The translations under genes and the position numbers were made by a program. 64,000 bases of DNA, from assembly GCF_000712595.1 (NCBI RefSeq), contig NZ_JOTN01000005.1, forward strand, positions 217,402 through 281,401, read 5' to 3'. The notes below the pieces were generated by a model. The model saw only the letters and a list, made by a program, of their open reading frames with translations, did not search any database and was not told the origin of the DNA. The stretch comes from Bacillus manliponensis (lineage in GTDB: Bacteria; Bacillota; Bacilli; Bacillales; Bacillaceae_G). Below, piece by piece: positions 44,466 to 53,487 of this stretch (position 1 is the stretch's first letter; the number at the start of each line of letters is the position of its first letter).

Positions 44466-45212
44466 GTGATCGCGTCCATCAGTAAAATTTGCAAAATTTT
44501 AAATTGTTTTACAAATGATGAGCCGGTATTAGGGAACGCTGAAATTGCTGAAAAGTTAAATATGAATGCTAGTACAGTTCATCATCTTGTTCGCACGTTA
44601 TGCGAAGAGGGAATGTTAATTCGAGATGAGCGAAGGAAATATCGTCTTGGTTGGAAACTGTTAGAGTGGGGTAACCAAGTGATGTTCCAGCAAGAGATTT
44701 ATAGTGGTGCCATTCCAATTGTCGAAGAACTTGTTCGGAAGTTTAATGGGACAGTTCACATTGGGATGTTTGACCGAGGAGATGTTGTATTTATTTTAAA
44801 AGTATCATCAAAAGACTCCATTCAAGTTTCAACGCATGTTGGATCTAGAACACCCGCATATTGTACAAGTACAGGAAAAGTACTTCTTTCGTTTAATCCA
44901 TCTTCTTTAGCATCCGCAATAGAGCGCGGGCTACCACCGAGGGCACCAAATACAATTACTTGTATGAGGAAATTTCAAGAAGAGTTACAACAAATTCGTA
45001 AGCAAGGATATTCTGTTAGTAATAATGAAAATGAATACGGTTTATACGGAATTGCAGCGCCAATTCGCTCTTATACAGGCAAGACGATTGCAGCATTAAA
45101 TATTGTAGGGCCAATAGCTTATATGGAAGAAACAAATCAAGAAGCAATTGTGCGTCATGTGATGCATACAGCTAATTTAATTTCAAGGGAATTTGGTTAT
45201 TTAGAAATATAA
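44466..45212 (+). CDS. IclR family transcriptional regulator
   Basis: The 248-aa protein has an N-terminal winged helix (NAEIAEKLNMNASTVHHLVRTL at about 24-45) and a C-terminal IclR effector domain (VHIGMFDRGDVVFILKV, RTPAYCTSTGKVLLSF, YGLYGIAAPI). Start is GTG 44466 with GAGGAGGT upstream. It sits inside the catabolic cluster in the same direction as the enzymes, so it most likely senses the aromatic substrate or an intermediate and controls the operon. Confidence 0.93.
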   Translation: MIASISKICKILNCFTNDEPVLGNAEIAEKLNMNASTVHHLVRTLCEEGMLIRDERRKYRLGWKLLEWGNQVMFQQEIYSGAIPIVEELVRKFNGTVHIGMFDRGDVVFILKVSSKDSIQVSTHVGSRTPAYCTSTGKVLLSFNPSSLASAIERGLPPRAPNTITCMRKFQEELQQIRKQGYSVSNNENEYGLYGIAAPIRSYTGKTIAALNIVGPIAYMEETNQEAIVRHVMHTANLISREFGYLEI

Positions 45213-45240
45213 CTGTTAGTTTGAACAATAAATAGAGGAG

Positions 45241-45795
45241 GTGTTCTTCATTTATATACATGATAACTGTGTGCCACAGTTACAAAACTCTATCGTTTCG
45301 ATAGGTGCATTTGATGGGGTGCATAAAGGACATCAAGCTGTTATCCAACGTGCGGTAGAGAAGTCGAGAAAACTTGGCGTTCCAAACGTCGTGTATACAT
45401 TTGATCCACCGCCACGTTCCTACTTTCAAGGAGCACGGGAATTAACGGCAATTTCAGAAAAGTTGAAGCGATTTAAGGGGTTAGGAGTAGAGTATGTCAT
45501 TGTCATGCATTTTAATGACTCGTATGTGACGAGGCGGGCTGTTTGTTTTATACAAGAATTGCAGCGTTTACAACCAAATGAAATATATGTAGGAGAAGAT
45601 TTTCGGTTTGGGAATAATCGTGAAGGTAACGTTCAACTGCTTAAAAAGCATTTTCCTGTTTCGATTATAGAGGATGTTTGCTGTGAGGGTGGTGAGCGCA
45701 TTTCATCAACAAGAATTCGAGAATATATGTTTCAAGGAGAATTGCAGCGGTCACATTCTTTGTTAGGATGGCCACTTGAACCGATGGAAGTATGA
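45241..45795 (+). CDS. Stand-alone FAD synthetase (RibF N-terminal) domain protein
   Basis: A protein of about 180 aa equal to the FMN adenylyltransferase half of RibF. SIGAFDGVHKGHQ carries the nucleotidyl-transfer HxGH-like motif, YTFDPPPR and GEDFRFGNNREGN are conserved, and ISSTRIREYM is the signature near the end. The riboflavin-kinase half is missing. It likely supplies FAD to the monooxygenase, as in the Geobacillus anthranilate cluster. The start is unclear: GTG 45241 abuts the GAGGAGGT site, whereas ATT 45250 is ideally spaced. Confidence 0.85.
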   Translation: MFFIYIHDNCVPQLQNSIVSIGAFDGVHKGHQAVIQRAVEKSRKLGVPNVVYTFDPPPRSYFQGARELTAISEKLKRFKGLGVEYVIVMHFNDSYVTRRAVCFIQELQRLQPNEIYVGEDFRFGNNREGNVQLLKKHFPVSIIEDVCCEGGERISSTRIREYMFQGELQRSHSLLGWPLEPMEV

Positions 45796-45817
45796 ATACA
45801 AATGAGGAGGAATTAAT

Positions 45818-46357
45818 ATGGTAAAAACATTACAATCTTTTAATTTATTAAAATGGATTGATGAAAATAGAGAGCTATTAAAGCCACCGGTAAATAACAA
45901 AGTCATTTGGCAAGATTCGGAGTTTATTGCAATGATTTTGGGTGGGCCAAATAAAAGACGTGATTTTCACGTGGATCCTTCAGATGAATTTTTTTATCAA
46001 ATAAAAGGTGACTGTTATGTAGAGTGCATTACAGAGGAGGGGAAACGTGAAGTTGTGACGGTGAAAGAGGGAGATGTATTTATGTTGCCAGCGATGATTC
46101 CACATTCTCCGCATCGCGTTGCAAACACGTACGGATTAGTCATTGAGCGAAAGCGCAAACAAGGTGAACTAGAAGATTTTGTTTGGTTTTGTGATGAGTG
46201 TAACCACGAGATGCACCGCGTAAGGGTACAACTAGAGGATATTGAAAGACAAGTGAAAGAAGCAATTCATAGTTTTAATTCCAATAAGGAAGTGCGTTGT
46301 TGTAAAAACTGCGGTTATATCATGCCTGAAGAAGTGGAGGAATGGAAGTGCGAATAG
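45818..46357 (+). CDS. nbaC: 3-hydroxyanthranilate 3,4-dioxygenase
   Basis: The 179-aa cupin enzyme opens 3-hydroxyanthranilate to 2-amino-3-carboxymuconate semialdehyde. Fe(II) ligands are visible in RRDFHVDPSDEFFYQIKG (His and Glu) and IPHSPHRV (His). Two CxxC pairs near the C terminus (CDEC and CKNCG) form the rubredoxin-like iron site of bacterial enzymes. GAGGAGG precedes ATG. Its 3' end overlaps the decarboxylase gene. Confidence 0.95.
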   Translation: MVKTLQSFNLLKWIDENRELLKPPVNNKVIWQDSEFIAMILGGPNKRRDFHVDPSDEFFYQIKGDCYVECITEEGKREVVTVKEGDVFMLPAMIPHSPHRVANTYGLVIERKRKQGELEDFVWFCDECNHEMHRVRVQLEDIERQVKEAIHSFNSNKEVRCCKNCGYIMPEEVEEWKCE

Positions 46358-47385
46358 ATTTTCACACACATATTATTCCTGAAACGTTTCCTAATTTTGA
46401 AGAGCAGTTTGGCGGTGAAAAGTGGCCTATATTACAGCGCACTTGCACGTGCGGGGCTTCCATTATGGTTGGTGGTAAGAATTTTCGAGATGTGACGGAT
46501 CAAGTATGGTGCCCGGAAAAACGAATTGAAGATATGGACCGAGAAGGTGTAGATATTCAAGTACTGTCGCCTATCCCAGTTACGTTTTCTTATTGGGCAA
46601 AGCCAGAAGAAGCAGAAAAAATGGCTCGTATTCAAAATGACTTTATTGCGGAAACAGTTGCGGCATATCCTGATCGATTTGTTGGGCTAGGTACAGTGCC
46701 GATGCAAGATAGTGAAACGGCAACCCGAGAGATGGAGCGTTGTATAACAGAGCTACAGTTAAATGGCATTGAGATTGGGACAAATGTGAATGGTAAAAAC
46801 TTAGATGATCCATCTTTTATTGAGTTTTTTAAAATGGCTGAAGCATGGCAAGTTCCAATTTTTATTCATCCGTGGGAAACGTTAGGACGTGAGAGAATGC
46901 AGCGCCATAACTTCATGTACACAATTGGTATGCCAAGTGAAACGGCACTTGCAGCTGCTACGCTTATATGGAGCGGTATCATGGAAAAGTTTCCGAAGTT
47001 AAAAATTTGTTTTGCACATGGTGGCGGGTCGTTACCGTACATTCTTCCGCGTTTAGATCAAGGATGGCAAGTGTGGCCGCATTTAAGATTGACAACGTAT
47101 CCACCTAGTTATTATGCAAAGAAGTTTTATTTCGATTCACTCAACTACGACCCAATTAATCTGAAATATATGATTGAACGATTCGGACACGAAAAGATTT
47201 TTATGGGATCTGACTATCCATTTTTACTGAGAGAAGTATATCCGGGAAAGGTGATTGACGAGACGTTAGATGTAACAGAAAAACAGAAAGAAGATATGCT
47301 CGGTAGAAATGCAGCAAAGTTTTTAAACCTTGATATGAGAAAAAGAGGTGTTGTATATGCAGAAAGTGCAAACGCCGGAGAGTAG
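46348..47385 (+). CDS. nbaD: 2-Amino-3-carboxymuconate semialdehyde decarboxylase
   Basis: The 345-aa amidohydrolase-superfamily enzyme converts ACMS to 2-aminomuconate semialdehyde. Metal ligands lie in DFHTHIIPETFP near the N terminus, IFIHPWETLGRERM (about 173-186), CFAHGGGSLPYILPRLDQGW (about 220-240) and MGSDYPF. GGAGG seven bases before GTG 46348 makes that the likely start, rather than ATG 46342, which is too close to the site. It overlaps the dioxygenase gene before it and the deaminase gene after it. Confidence 0.93.
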   Translation: MRIDFHTHIIPETFPNFEEQFGGEKWPILQRTCTCGASIMVGGKNFRDVTDQVWCPEKRIEDMDREGVDIQVLSPIPVTFSYWAKPEEAEKMARIQNDFIAETVAAYPDRFVGLGTVPMQDSETATREMERCITELQLNGIEIGTNVNGKNLDDPSFIEFFKMAEAWQVPIFIHPWETLGRERMQRHNFMYTIGMPSETALAAATLIWSGIMEKFPKLKICFAHGGGSLPYILPRLDQGWQVWPHLRLTTYPPSYYAKKFYFDSLNYDPINLKYMIERFGHEKIFMGSDYPFLLREVYPGKVIDETLDVTEKQKEDMLGRNAAKFLNLDMRKRGVVYAESANAGE

Positions 47386-47815
47386 ATTAGTAGAAATGGG
47401 GATAACATTACCAGCAATTCGTCCGGCTGTTGGTAATTATGTAAGTTGTGTAAGAGTTGGGGATTTACTTTTTACTGCTGGGCAAGGCGTTGACGAGTAT
47501 CACGGGAAATTAGGAAAAGAGATATCGGTAGAGGATGGTTATAAAGCGGCAAGACAATCAATGTTGAACTTATTAAGTGTTGTGAAACAAGAACTTGGAG
47601 AATTGTCTAAAGTAAAACGGATTGTGAAAATTTTAGGATTTGTAAATAGCACAGAACAATTTACCGAGCAGCCGAAAGTAATGAATGGGGCTTCGGACTT
47701 ATTAGTAGAAGTGTTTGGTGAAAAGGGAAAACATGCGCGTTCGGCTGTTGGAATGGCACAGCTTCCAAATAATACAACAATTGAGATTGAAATGATTGTA
47801 GAAATTGCAGAGTAG
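47357..47815 (+). CDS. RidA-family protein, probable 2-aminomuconate deaminase
   Basis: A 152-aa YjgF/RidA-fold protein (VGDLLFTAGQGVDEYHGKLG, VNSTEQFTEQPKVMNGAS, RSAVGMAQLPNNTTIEIE). RidA proteins hydrolyse imines/enamines; in nitrobenzoate and tryptophan pathways a member of this family deaminates 2-aminomuconate to 4-oxalocrotonate. AGAGGTG precedes ATG 47357, which lies inside the decarboxylase gene (29-base overlap). The place in the operon supports the assignment. Confidence 0.85.
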   Translation: MQKVQTPESRLVEMGITLPAIRPAVGNYVSCVRVGDLLFTAGQGVDEYHGKLGKEISVEDGYKAARQSMLNLLSVVKQELGELSKVKRIVKILGFVNSTEQFTEQPKVMNGASDLLVEVFGEKGKHARSAVGMAQLPNNTTIEIEMIVEIAE

Positions 47816-47826
47816 GAGGGCTTGAA

Positions 47827-49293
47827 GTGAATAAAGTAGTAGCAGAAAAAAGAAAAGTACAAGATGCGAAATTATTTATTGATGGACAATATGTCGATGC
47901 GATTTCCGGTGAGACATTTCAGACGTTTAATCCAGCTACAAACTTAAAGTTAGCTTCTGTTGCACAGGCGAGTATAGAAGATGCGAAGCGAGCAATTGAT
48001 GTCGCACAGCGTACTTTTGCAAGTGGTGTATGGAGTAAGATGCCAGTCGAAGAACGATCGGATATTTTATGCAAAATGTCGGATTTAATTATGGAGCGAG
48101 TAGATGAGTTAGCATATGTAGAAACACTTGACGTTGGAAAACCAATAAAAGAAAGTCTTGGATTTGATATCCCACGTGCTGCTCAAAATTTTCGCTTTTT
48201 TGCTGAAATGGCAAAGTATATGGTGCATGAACATTACGATAAGCATAACTTTATGTCTTATGCAAAGTATGCACCAGCTGGTGTCACAAGTTTAATTATT
48301 CCTTGGAACTTGCCATTTATGCAAATGACGTGGAAGGCTTCGGCAGCACTAGCTGCGGGAAATACAGTTGTTGTGAAACCGGCATCTTATACACCGCTTA
48401 GCGCAATGATGTTAGGTGAAATTGCAAATGAAGCAGGTTTACCTCCAGGTGCTCTTAATATTATTACAGGTCCGGGAAGTACAGTTGGAACAGAAATGAC
48501 AAGAAATCCTTTCGTAAGGCGGATTTCCTTTGTGGGAGAGAGCAATACGGGGAAAACGGTAATGCGAAATGCTTCGGAACATTTAATTCCTGTTTCACTT
48601 GAATTAGGAGGGAAGTCAGCGAATATTGTATTTGCTGATGCTGACTTAGACGAAGCGGTACAAGGATCAATTGAAGCAATTTACCGAAATCAAGGAGAAA
48701 TTTGTTTAGCTGGTTCAAGATTACTTGTACAAGAGGAGATATATGAAGAATTTCTTTCTAAGTTTGTTGAAGAAGTAAAAAAGATAAAAGTTGGAGATCC
48801 GTTAGACAAAGAAACTGATATGGGAGCATTGGTTTCAGAGTCGCATCTAGAGACGGTTGATAAATATGTGGAAATTGGTGTTTCTGAAGGGGCGAAATTA
48901 GCGTACGGCGGGAAACGAGTTGCTCATTTATCACAAGGTAATTTTTATGAGCCAACTGTATTATATGATGTTGATAATTGTATGCGTGTAGCCCAAGAAG
49001 AAATTTTCGGCCCTGTGTTAGTTGTCATTCCATTTCAAACAGAAGAAGATGCCATTCGCATCGCAAATGAATCAATCTACGGTTTAGCGGGTGTTGTTTG
49101 GACAAATGATTTAAGACGGGCGCAGCGCGTTGTAGCACAAATTGACTCTGGACTATTATGGGTAAACTGTTGGTATGTTCGTGATTTACGTACACCATTT
49201 GGTGGATCAAAAGCAAGCGGGATTGGTAGAGAAGGTGGGCGTCATAGTTTTGAGTTTTATACAGAAGCGAAGACAATTACGATGAAATTGTAA
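47827..49293 (+). CDS. 2-Aminomuconate semialdehyde dehydrogenase
   Basis: A 488-aa NAD-dependent aldehyde dehydrogenase of the hydroxymuconic/aminomuconic semialdehyde group. LELGGKSANIVF holds the general-base Glu, and NQGEICLAGSRL the catalytic Cys. IPWNLPFMQMTWK and RTPFGGSKASGIGREGG are family motifs. Start is GTG 47827 with AGGAGGG upstream. It oxidises the product of the decarboxylase to 2-aminomuconate, the substrate of the RidA-type deaminase just before it. Confidence 0.92.
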   Translation: MNKVVAEKRKVQDAKLFIDGQYVDAISGETFQTFNPATNLKLASVAQASIEDAKRAIDVAQRTFASGVWSKMPVEERSDILCKMSDLIMERVDELAYVETLDVGKPIKESLGFDIPRAAQNFRFFAEMAKYMVHEHYDKHNFMSYAKYAPAGVTSLIIPWNLPFMQMTWKASAALAAGNTVVVKPASYTPLSAMMLGEIANEAGLPPGALNIITGPGSTVGTEMTRNPFVRRISFVGESNTGKTVMRNASEHLIPVSLELGGKSANIVFADADLDEAVQGSIEAIYRNQGEICLAGSRLLVQEEIYEEFLSKFVEEVKKIKVGDPLDKETDMGALVSESHLETVDKYVEIGVSEGAKLAYGGKRVAHLSQGNFYEPTVLYDVDNCMRVAQEEIFGPVLVVIPFQTEEDAIRIANESIYGLAGVVWTNDLRRAQRVVAQIDSGLLWVNCWYVRDLRTPFGGSKASGIGREGGRHSFEFYTEAKTITMKL

Positions 49294-49294
49294 T

Positions 49295-49340
49295 GTTCCA
49301 TATGCACCAGTGATTGTGCTTACGTACTGGTGCATATTTG
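49295..49340 (+). terminator. Intercistronic hairpin inside the catabolic operon
   Basis: ATATGCACCAGT / ACTGGTGCATAT form a strong stem around a 14-base loop, but only TTTG follows. It is more likely an mRNA processing or stability hairpin, or a weak attenuator, than a full terminator. Confidence 0.55.
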
Positions 49341-49374
49341 TAATAGAAAATATTAAAAAATGAGGTGAACATAA

Positions 49375-50154
49375 ATGCAAGTCGTAATCAAAAAGTTAGC
49401 GGATGAACTCATGCAAGCAGAAAAGTTATGTCAATCTGTTTCCCCAATTACAGAAAGGCATCCGGAATTATCTGTAGTAGATTCCTATGCAATTCAATTA
49501 GAAGTAGTCGAAAGAAAACGAAAAGAAGGAAAGAAAGTAATTGGTAAAAAGGTAGGGCTTACAAGTAAAGTAATGCAACAAATGCTAGGTGTGAATGAAC
49601 CAGACTATGGTCACTTATTAGATGATATGAAACTAGAGAGTGGTAGTACAGTTTCTATCCATTCATTTGTATCTCCAAAAGTTGAGGCAGAGATAGGGTT
49701 TGTTTTATCAGAAGACTTGTGTGGTCCTCATATTACATATGTAGATGTCATGATGGCGACAAAATATGTCGTTCCAACAATTGAAATTATTGACAGTCGC
49801 GTTGCTGACTGGAAAATAAAATTAATTGATACAGTTGCAGATAATGGCTCATCTGCAAAAGTAGTAGTAGGTAATAAATTATCGTGTATTTCAGAGGTAG
49901 ATTTACGTACGGCAGGTATGTCTCTTTGTAAAAATAATAACTTAGTTGCTACTGGCGCTGGAGCAGCTGCATTAGGGCATCCTGCTCAGGCAATTGCTTG
50001 GTTAGCAAATAAATTAAGTGAATTTCACATTTCATTAAAAGCGGGAGAGTTAATTTTACCTGGTGCGCTCTCTGGAGCAATTGCAGTAGAACGTGGTGAT
50101 AAGATTCGGGCAGACTTTGGCTCTTTAGGGGCAGTTTCGGTGAATTTTTCATAA
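49375..50154 (+). CDS. dmpE: 2-Oxopent-4-enoate hydratase
   Basis: A 259-aa member of the fumarylacetoacetase-like hydratase/decarboxylase family. It adds water to 2-oxopent-4-enoate to give 4-hydroxy-2-oxovalerate. KKVIGKKVGLTSKVMQQMLG and IEIIDSRVADWKIKLIDTVA match the hydratase branch (XylJ/DmpE) better than the decarboxylase branch, which I assign to 52089-52877. GAGGTGAAC precedes ATG. The two paralogues usually act as a complex. Confidence 0.85.
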   Translation: MQVVIKKLADELMQAEKLCQSVSPITERHPELSVVDSYAIQLEVVERKRKEGKKVIGKKVGLTSKVMQQMLGVNEPDYGHLLDDMKLESGSTVSIHSFVSPKVEAEIGFVLSEDLCGPHITYVDVMMATKYVVPTIEIIDSRVADWKIKLIDTVADNGSSAKVVVGNKLSCISEVDLRTAGMSLCKNNNLVATGAGAAALGHPAQAIAWLANKLSEFHISLKAGELILPGALSGAIAVERGDKIRADFGSLGAVSVNFS

Positions 50155-50173
50155 TGAAGAAAGGCGGTAGGGC

Positions 50174-51073
50174 ATGAAGAAAGTAAGTGCAGCAATTATA
50201 GGTTCCGGTAATATTGGCACAGATTTAATGTATAAACTGCAAAGAAGTAATGTTATTTCCTTAAAAGCAATGATTGGTATTGATTCTGAATCAGATGGGT
50301 TGAAGCGAGCGAAAGAAGAAGGTTATGTTACTTTTGATAACGGAATACAAGCATTAGTAGAGAATCCTAACTTAGCAGAAATTATTTTTGATGCAACGTC
50401 AGCAAAAGCACATATTCGTCACGCACAGATTGTAAAGGAACTAGATAAAGTTGTAATCGACTTAACTCCAGCAGCATGTGGACCTTTTATTTGTCCGGCA
50501 GTAAAAAATGAAGTACATGAAGATGTGAAAAATGTAAATATGATTACATGTGGTGGGCAAGCAACAATACCGATTGTTTATGCAATTAATGAAGTAGCGG
50601 ACGTTACGTATGCAGAAATTGTTGCGACGATTGCTAGTTTAAGTGCAGGACCTGGTACAAGGTCAAATATTGATGAATTTACATTTACGACAAAGCGTGG
50701 AATTGAAGAGGTAGGCGGAGCCGACCTTGGTAAGGCAATTATTTTATTGAATCCTGCCGATCCACCTATTTTGATGAGGGATACTGTCTATTGTGAAGTA
50801 AAACATATGAATGAGATTTCTATTAAACAAGCGATATATAGAATGGTTGAAATTGTTCAATTGTATGTCCCAGGATATTCATTAAAACAAGAACCGATGT
50901 TTGATGGGAATCGTGTAACAGTATTTTTAGAAGTTGAAGGGGCTGGCGATTATTTTCCGTCATATGCAGGGAATTTAGATATTATGACAGCGTCAGCAGT
51001 GAAAGTAGGAGAAGAGTATGCAACACGTATCATTAGAGAGCAGGAACGGGGTGTGATGAATGAAACGAAATAG
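50174..51073 (+). CDS. dmpF: Acetylating acetaldehyde dehydrogenase
   Basis: The 299-aa enzyme converts acetaldehyde, NAD+ and CoA to acetyl-CoA. The NAD fold starts at [19 protein letters not shown], and the active-site Cys lies in [13 protein letters not shown] (about residue 127). It overlaps the aldolase gene by 14 bases; the two proteins form a channelled complex in known meta-cleavage pathways, so tight coupling is expected. Confidence 0.95.
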   Translation: MKKVSAAIIGSGNIGTDLMYKLQRSNVISLKAMIGIDSESDGLKRAKEEGYVTFDNGIQALVENPNLAEIIFDATSAKAHIRHAQIVKELDKVVIDLTPAACGPFICPAVKNEVHEDVKNVNMITCGGQATIPIVYAINEVADVTYAEIVATIASLSAGPGTRSNIDEFTFTTKRGIEEVGGADLGKAIILLNPADPPILMRDTVYCEVKHMNEISIKQAIYRMVEIVQLYVPGYSLKQEPMFDGNRVTVFLEVEGAGDYFPSYAGNLDIMTASAVKVGEEYATRIIREQERGVMNETK

Positions 51074-52085
51074 TAGTATGCCAGTGAAAGTAACAGAGGT
51101 TTGCTTACGTGATGGAAGCCATGTCATGAAGCATCAATTTACAGAAGAGCAAGTTCGTTCTGTTACGCGAGCTTTAGATAAAGCAGGCATGCATTATATT
51201 GAAGTGAGTCACGGAGATGGATTAGGAGGATCGACGTTACAATACGGGAAGTCACTAGTAAACGAAATGAAACTAATTGAAGCTGCAGTAGAAGAATGCG
51301 ATCAAGCAAAGATAGCAGTATTACTCATTCCGGGGATTGGAACGGTTCATGAATTAAAGAAAGCAGAAGGTATTGGGGCAAGGCTTGTCCGCGTTGCAAC
51401 CCATGTAACAGAAGCTGATGTTTCAGCGCAGCACATTTATATGGCTCGTCAATTAGGAATGGAAGTGTGCGGGTTCTTAATGATGGCACACTCGGCACCA
51501 GTTGAAAAATTAGTAGAGCAAGCGAAGCTGATGGAAAGCTACGGAGCGGAAGCGGTGTATGTAACAGATTCAGCGGGTGCTTTATTGCCGCATGAAGTAC
51601 GTGAACGAATCCAGGCACTTCGCCAATCGTTGCATATAGAAATTGGTTTTCACGGTCATAATAATTTGTCTATGGCGGTTGCTAATACGGTAGCAGCAAT
51701 TGAAGAAGGAGCGACACGTATTGACGGGAGTATACGTTGCCTTGGAGCGGGTGCTGGTAATGCGCAAACAGAAGTATTGCTTACCGTATTAGAACGGATG
51801 GGCCTACATGTGGGGATAGATTTATATAAGATGATGGATGTAGCAGAGGAAATTGTTGCACCGATTATGCCAAACTCACAAGAAATTCAAAGGGGAAGTC
51901 TTGTTATGGGATATGCGGGTGTATACTCTAGCTTCCTATTACATGCAGAAAAGGCAGCGGAGCGGTTTGGGTTAGATGCAAAGGATATTTTATTAGAACT
52001 TGGTAAGCGGAAAGTCGTAGGCGGACAAGAGGATATGATATTAGATGTAGCATCTGAGTTAGCGAAACAAAAAACGGGGGTGTAA
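51060..52085 (+). CDS. dmpG: 4-Hydroxy-2-oxovalerate aldolase
   Basis: The 341-aa DRE-TIM barrel enzyme splits 4-hydroxy-2-oxovalerate into pyruvate and acetaldehyde. [16 protein letters not shown] carries the metal-site Asp and Arg, and [20 protein letters not shown] the metal-binding His pair. The start overlaps the dehydrogenase gene, and the next gene starts three bases after the stop. It completes the lower pathway with its dehydrogenase partner. Confidence 0.96.
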   Translation: MKRNSSMPVKVTEVCLRDGSHVMKHQFTEEQVRSVTRALDKAGMHYIEVSHGDGLGGSTLQYGKSLVNEMKLIEAAVEECDQAKIAVLLIPGIGTVHELKKAEGIGARLVRVATHVTEADVSAQHIYMARQLGMEVCGFLMMAHSAPVEKLVEQAKLMESYGAEAVYVTDSAGALLPHEVRERIQALRQSLHIEIGFHGHNNLSMAVANTVAAIEEGATRIDGSIRCLGAGAGNAQTEVLLTVLERMGLHVGIDLYKMMDVAEEIVAPIMPNSQEIQRGSLVMGYAGVYSSFLLHAEKAAERFGLDAKDILLELGKRKVVGGQEDMILDVASELAKQKTGV

Positions 52086-52088
52086 GAG

Positions 52089-52877
52089 ATGGCATTTGTA
52101 AAAGGAGTGAACCAAGAAATTATTGAATACTTGCTTGAGGCAGAGCGAGAGAGAAAAGAAGTTGTGAAGGTGACAGATCAGCATCCAAATTTAACGGTGG
52201 AAGATGCCTATGTACTACAAAAACAATTAATACAACAAAAAATAGATGCAGGTTCAAAACGAATTGGTATAAAGCTTGGATTAACAAGTGAAGCAAAACA
52301 AAAGATGATGGGAATTCATGAAGCAATTTACGGCTATTTAGTAGAGGATATGTTAGCATTCGAGTGGGAACCATTGCAATATAACACGTTTATTCATCCG
52401 AAAATAGAACCGGAGATTGCATTTTTAATAGGAGAAGATTTAAATGGTACAAACATTACTACCGATGATGTTTTGAAAGCAACGAAATATGTTGCACCAG
52501 CTCTAGAAATTATTGATAGTCGCTATGAAAACTTTCGATTTACATTGCCTGATGTGATTGCTGATAACTGCTCCTCTGCTAAGTTTGTATTAGGAAGTAA
52601 GTGGTTGAATCCAAAAGACATAGATTTAAGTAATGTTGGCATGGTAATGATGAAAAACGGTAAAACAGAAACGGTAGGTAGTGGTGCAGCTGTCCTTGGG
52701 CATCCAGCTGCTGCAATTGCTTGGGCAGTTAATAAGCTTGGTATGCAAAATGAGGGTTTAAAAAAGGGTGATGTTGTGCTTAGTGGTGCATTATCAGAAG
52801 CAATTGCATTTCAAAGCGGAGATGCAATTATTGCACAGTTTGAAGGGATGGGTAGTGTATCAATGTTTTGTGAATGA
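52089..52877 (+). CDS. dmpH: 4-Oxalocrotonate decarboxylase
   Basis: A 262-aa paralogue of the hydratase at 49375. SRYENFRFTLPDVIADNCSS and IGIKLGLTSEAKQKMMGI match the DmpH/XylI decarboxylase branch, which converts 2-oxo-3-hexenedioate to 2-oxopent-4-enoate. It begins three bases after the aldolase stop. Assignment of which paralogue decarboxylates and which hydrates rests on these motifs and should be read as likely. Confidence 0.85.
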   Translation: MAFVKGVNQEIIEYLLEAERERKEVVKVTDQHPNLTVEDAYVLQKQLIQQKIDAGSKRIGIKLGLTSEAKQKMMGIHEAIYGYLVEDMLAFEWEPLQYNTFIHPKIEPEIAFLIGEDLNGTNITTDDVLKATKYVAPALEIIDSRYENFRFTLPDVIADNCSSAKFVLGSKWLNPKDIDLSNVGMVMMKNGKTETVGSGAAVLGHPAAAIAWAVNKLGMQNEGLKKGDVVLSGALSEAIAFQSGDAIIAQFEGMGSVSMFCE

Positions 52878-52899
52878 ACTGTAAAGTGAGTGATGCGGT

Positions 52900-53091
52900 A
52901 TGCCAATTATACAAATTCAAGTGATTGAAGGTAGGGAGAAAGAGACAATTGAGCATCTTATTTCCAACGTTACAAACGCAGTATCGGAAAGCTTACATGT
53001 AGATAAGGAGCGAGTACGAGTATTAGTACAAGAGATTCCAGGCTCTCACTGGGGGGGAGGCGGTAAGGTAAAAGGCGATTTTGTGAAGTGA
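52900..53091 (+). CDS. dmpI: 4-Oxalocrotonate tautomerase
   Basis: A 63-aa protein that, after Met removal, begins with the catalytic Pro1 (PIIQIQVIEGR). DKERVRVLVQEIPGSHWGGG supplies the active-site arginines and the conserved tail. It isomerises 2-hydroxymuconate to the oxo form for decarboxylation. It is the last gene of the catabolic operon, 22 bases after the decarboxylase. Confidence 0.93.
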   Translation: MPIIQIQVIEGREKETIEHLISNVTNAVSESLHVDKERVRVLVQEIPGSHWGGGGKVKGDFVK

Positions 53092-53175
53092 TAGTGATTA
53101 TAGACGAGCTATTCTTATTGTAGAAATGAGAGTAGCTCTTTAATTTTGATTTTTCTGTAAATTTATATTAAGATA

Positions 53176-53451
53176 ATAAAGTGAAACTTCATTCAGTGGG
53201 GGGCTTCATCCACCGCTGAGTGTCAGCCCGATCGATTGGGCTTTTACATTCAAAAGCGAAGACGACTGTTCAAGTACGAAAAGCACAAGATAAGCCTTGG
53301 CATGGCGAAGTTTGCCACAGAAAGGATTAGCTTGTGGCTCGAGTGCTTAGGAGTCGTAGCTAGATTCGGGCTATTAATCTCCTATCCAAATTTCTTCGTT
53401 TTTTTTAAGTTTTGAGGTGGGAGTCTTAAAGCCCGCAAATAGCGGGATAAA
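53176..53451 (-). repeat. bcr1-like repeat in reverse, carrying an internal insert
   Basis: Left end ATAAAGTGAAACTTCATTCA and right end AAATAGCGGGATAAA are the two bcr1 termini in inverse orientation, with the CAGTGGGG / CCACCGCTGAGTG hairpin at the left. The copy is about 276 bases rather than about 155, because extra sequence splits it between the GGGCTTTTAC and GGGCTATTAATC parts. It accounts for most of the 396-base gap 53092-53487. Confidence 0.75.
53248..53366. other. Structured insert within bcr1
   Basis: About 119 bases with nested complementarity: GACGACT (53261) with AGTCGT (53352), AAGCAC (53281) with GTGCTT (53343), and CACAAG (53284) with CTTGTG (53331), closed by an inner GGCGAAGTTTGCC hairpin. 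The order suggests one long branched stem. It is absent from every other bcr1 copy here. It could be a separate small mobile repeat or a structured RNA. Confidence 0.5.
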
Positions 53452-53487
53452 AGTATAAAAGTTTGTTTTACATTATAGGAGGATTAT

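Noticed and set aside
49295-49340. End of the catabolic operon at the strong hairpin after the dehydrogenase gene
   Set aside because: There is no real T-run and the following genes encode the next pathway steps in the same direction, so the operon most likely continues.
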